In this document: positions 5,041 to 6,128 of the stretch, one piece after another
How positions within the stretch are numbered: position 1 is the stretch's first letter
Layout of the letters: the number at the start of each line of letters is the position of its first letter
Made by a program: the position numbers and the translations under genes
Assembly: GCA_938027385.1 (NCBI GenBank)
Contig: CALJBF010000151.1
Coordinates: 1 to 6,128 of the forward strand
Source of the DNA: an uncultured Porphyromonadaceae bacterium
GTDB taxonomy: Bacteria; Bacteroidota; Bacteroidia; Bacteroidales; Muribaculaceae
Length of the DNA: 6,128 bases
Direction of reading: 5' to 3'
The notes under the pieces: generated by a model
Database searches by the model: none
What the model was told of the DNA's origin: nothing
Seen by the model: only the letters and a program-made list of their open reading frames with translations

Positions 5041-6128
5041 TTACCGTATCAGGACTTTCTGCCCCTCGATGATATAGAAACCCTGCGGCAGGGTGAGACT
5101 TGTGCCGCGGTCTACGAGCCGTCCGGTAGGCGACCAGGCGCTGATTGTCGAGCCGTCGGCGGCACGCACCATTGTGCCGCGGATGTCGAGCCGTGGATGC
5201 AGGTCACTCTCTATCTCGTCAATGGGACTCGACGAGCGCAACTCCCAGCCGAGTATGGGTAGTGTGGAGCCGTAGGCCTGCGGGGCACGGCGGTAAACAG
5301 TGTCTTCGTAAGGGTAGTCAAGAACCGATGCCTGGCGGTCGAGTGCCGGGAGGCTTTCGTTGAGGTAGTCAATCCCTTCGGCCGACGACAGCCGGGCGGT
5401 GGTCATGGCCACAGCGCCGTTCTGGCTGACATCGCCCGAGAGTGCGGTGTCGTAACAGCAGCCTTCCATCGTGCCGGTCCATATCAGTTCCGGAATGTCT
5501 GATGCGATGGGCGCGGGCGAAATCTCGAAAGCCTCGCTGTAACGGCCCGAGATACGTCCGGCATTGTAGCATGCGGCGAAATCCACGCGCGTGTAGGCCA
5601 TGGCGGCGATGCCGCCGCAGGCGCCCGCGCGGCGCGATGTCACATGTCCGGTGTTGTAGCAGCCGTAGATGCAGATGGTGCCGTCGGCGCGCCCCACGAT
5701 GCCGCCCGCTCCGGCCTCGGTGGTCTGCACCTGGCCGTGGTTGCAGCAGCCGTAGATGAGTCCGCCGCGCATGTCGCCCACGATGCCGCCGGTGCGGGTG
5801 CGTCCGTCGGCACGGCCGTCGTTGCTGCAGAAGATGATGTCGCCGTCCCATACGCGGCCGGCCACCATGCCGGTGTTGCCGTCGCCCGAGATGTAGCAGT
5901 CGGCGCCCATGTGTAGGTTACACACGGTGCCGCCGTTATCGATGGATGCGAACAGTCCGGTGGCCTCGCCGGTCACCGTGTCAAGTATCGTCAGGCCGGA
6001 TATAGTATGGAACAGGCCGTCGAACGTACCCTCGAAGGAGGTCGAGGTGGCGGCCTCGTCGCCGCATACGCCTATCGGGGCGAAATCCTCGTAAAGAGAC
6101 ATGTCGAGGTCGGTGTCAAGCACCACAT
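5041..6128 (-). CDS. Secreted Cys-rich GLUG-repeat protein with sorting-like C-terminus (N-terminus outside window)
   Basis: The frame is open from the right edge to TAA at 5043-5041, leaving about 361 C-terminal residues (numbered here from the GTG at 6126, which is not taken as the true start). FEGTFDGLFHTISGLTI (31-47) and TGLFASIDNGGTVCNLHM (56-73) are GLUG-type motifs. Then come four short repeats of the form C-x-N-x-G-x-V ... GGIVG, at C100, C127, C156 and C186, predicting a beta-solenoid or beta-roll. GLUG repeats occur in many Bacteroidetes surface proteins and in some IgA-peptidase-like proteins of Firmicutes; no catalytic motif is visible here. The tail carries AADGSTISAWSPTGRLV followed by LPQGFYIIEGQKVLIR (346-361), typical of type IX secretion sorting domains. 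A surface or secreted location is inferred; the ligand is unknown. It may be co-transcribed with pgpA downstream. Confidence 0.88.
   Translation of the reverse strand, partial: VVLDTDLDMSLYEDFAPIGVCGDEAATSTSFEGTFDGLFHTISGLTILDTVTGEATGLFASIDNGGTVCNLHMGADCYISGDGNTGMVAGRVWDGDIIFCSNDGRADGRTRTGGIVGDMRGGLIYGCCNHGQVQTTEAGAGGIVGRADGTICIYGCYNTGHVTSRRAGACGGIAAMAYTRVDFAACYNAGRISGRYSEAFEISPAPIASDIPELIWTGTMEGCCYDTALSGDVSQNGAVAMTTARLSSAEGIDYLNESLPALDRQASVLDYPYEDTVYRRAPQAYGSTLPILGWELRSSSPIDEIESDLHPRLDIRGTMVRAADGSTISAWSPTGRLVDRGTSLTLPQGFYIIEGQKVLIR

Noticed and set aside
6124..6126. GTG as the start codon of the GLUG-repeat gene
   Set aside because: The frame is open to the window edge, there is no signal peptide after this codon, and the text reads as the middle of a GLUG domain; the real start is outside the window.

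Overview
The window looks like chromosomal DNA from a gut-type member of the order Bacteroidales, possibly Muribaculaceae or a Prevotella relative. Three things point there. Two putative promoters match the Bacteroidetes form (TTTG about 19 bp upstream of TAnnTTTG). Translation starts lie in A/T-rich leaders without clear Shine-Dalgarno sequences. The secreted proteins have Bacteroidales-style modules: bacterial Ig-like repeats, GLUG-type repeats and short C-terminal segments ending in GxYIIxxxKVxI. The exact family and species cannot be fixed from this sequence.

Layout, left to right. (1) 1-1505, minus: the first 501 codons of a secreted protein of unknown function whose C-terminus lies outside the window; it contains two copies of a roughly 120-residue module. 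(2) 1506-2068: divergent intergenic region with a probable promoter for the leftward gene and a strong Bacteroidetes promoter for the rightward gene, followed almost at once by a well-formed cobalamin (vitamin B12) riboswitch at about 1784-1971. (3) 2069-4336, plus: a 755-residue exported protein with a signal peptide, an unrecognised N-terminal domain of about 190 residues, six Ig-like (Big_2-type) repeats and a C-terminal segment like a type IX secretion sorting signal. A strong intrinsic terminator follows at 4358-4404. (4) 4446-4979, minus: pgpA, phosphatidylglycerophosphatase A. (5) 5041-6128, minus: the C-terminal 361 or so codons of a secreted Cys-rich GLUG-repeat protein that also ends in a sorting-like segment.

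The main point is the link between (2) and (3). The riboswitch should reduce expression of the downstream gene when cobalamin is plentiful, yet that gene is neither a B12 biosynthesis enzyme nor a recognisable BtuB/BtuG/BtuF-type transporter part. It has the architecture of a surface protein: a head domain on an Ig-like stalk. The working hypothesis is a B12-repressed surface protein that helps capture corrinoids, or some other function needed when B12 is scarce. This is inferred from the regulator and the domain layout; no B12-binding motif was recognised. The pgpA gene is housekeeping and appears unrelated.
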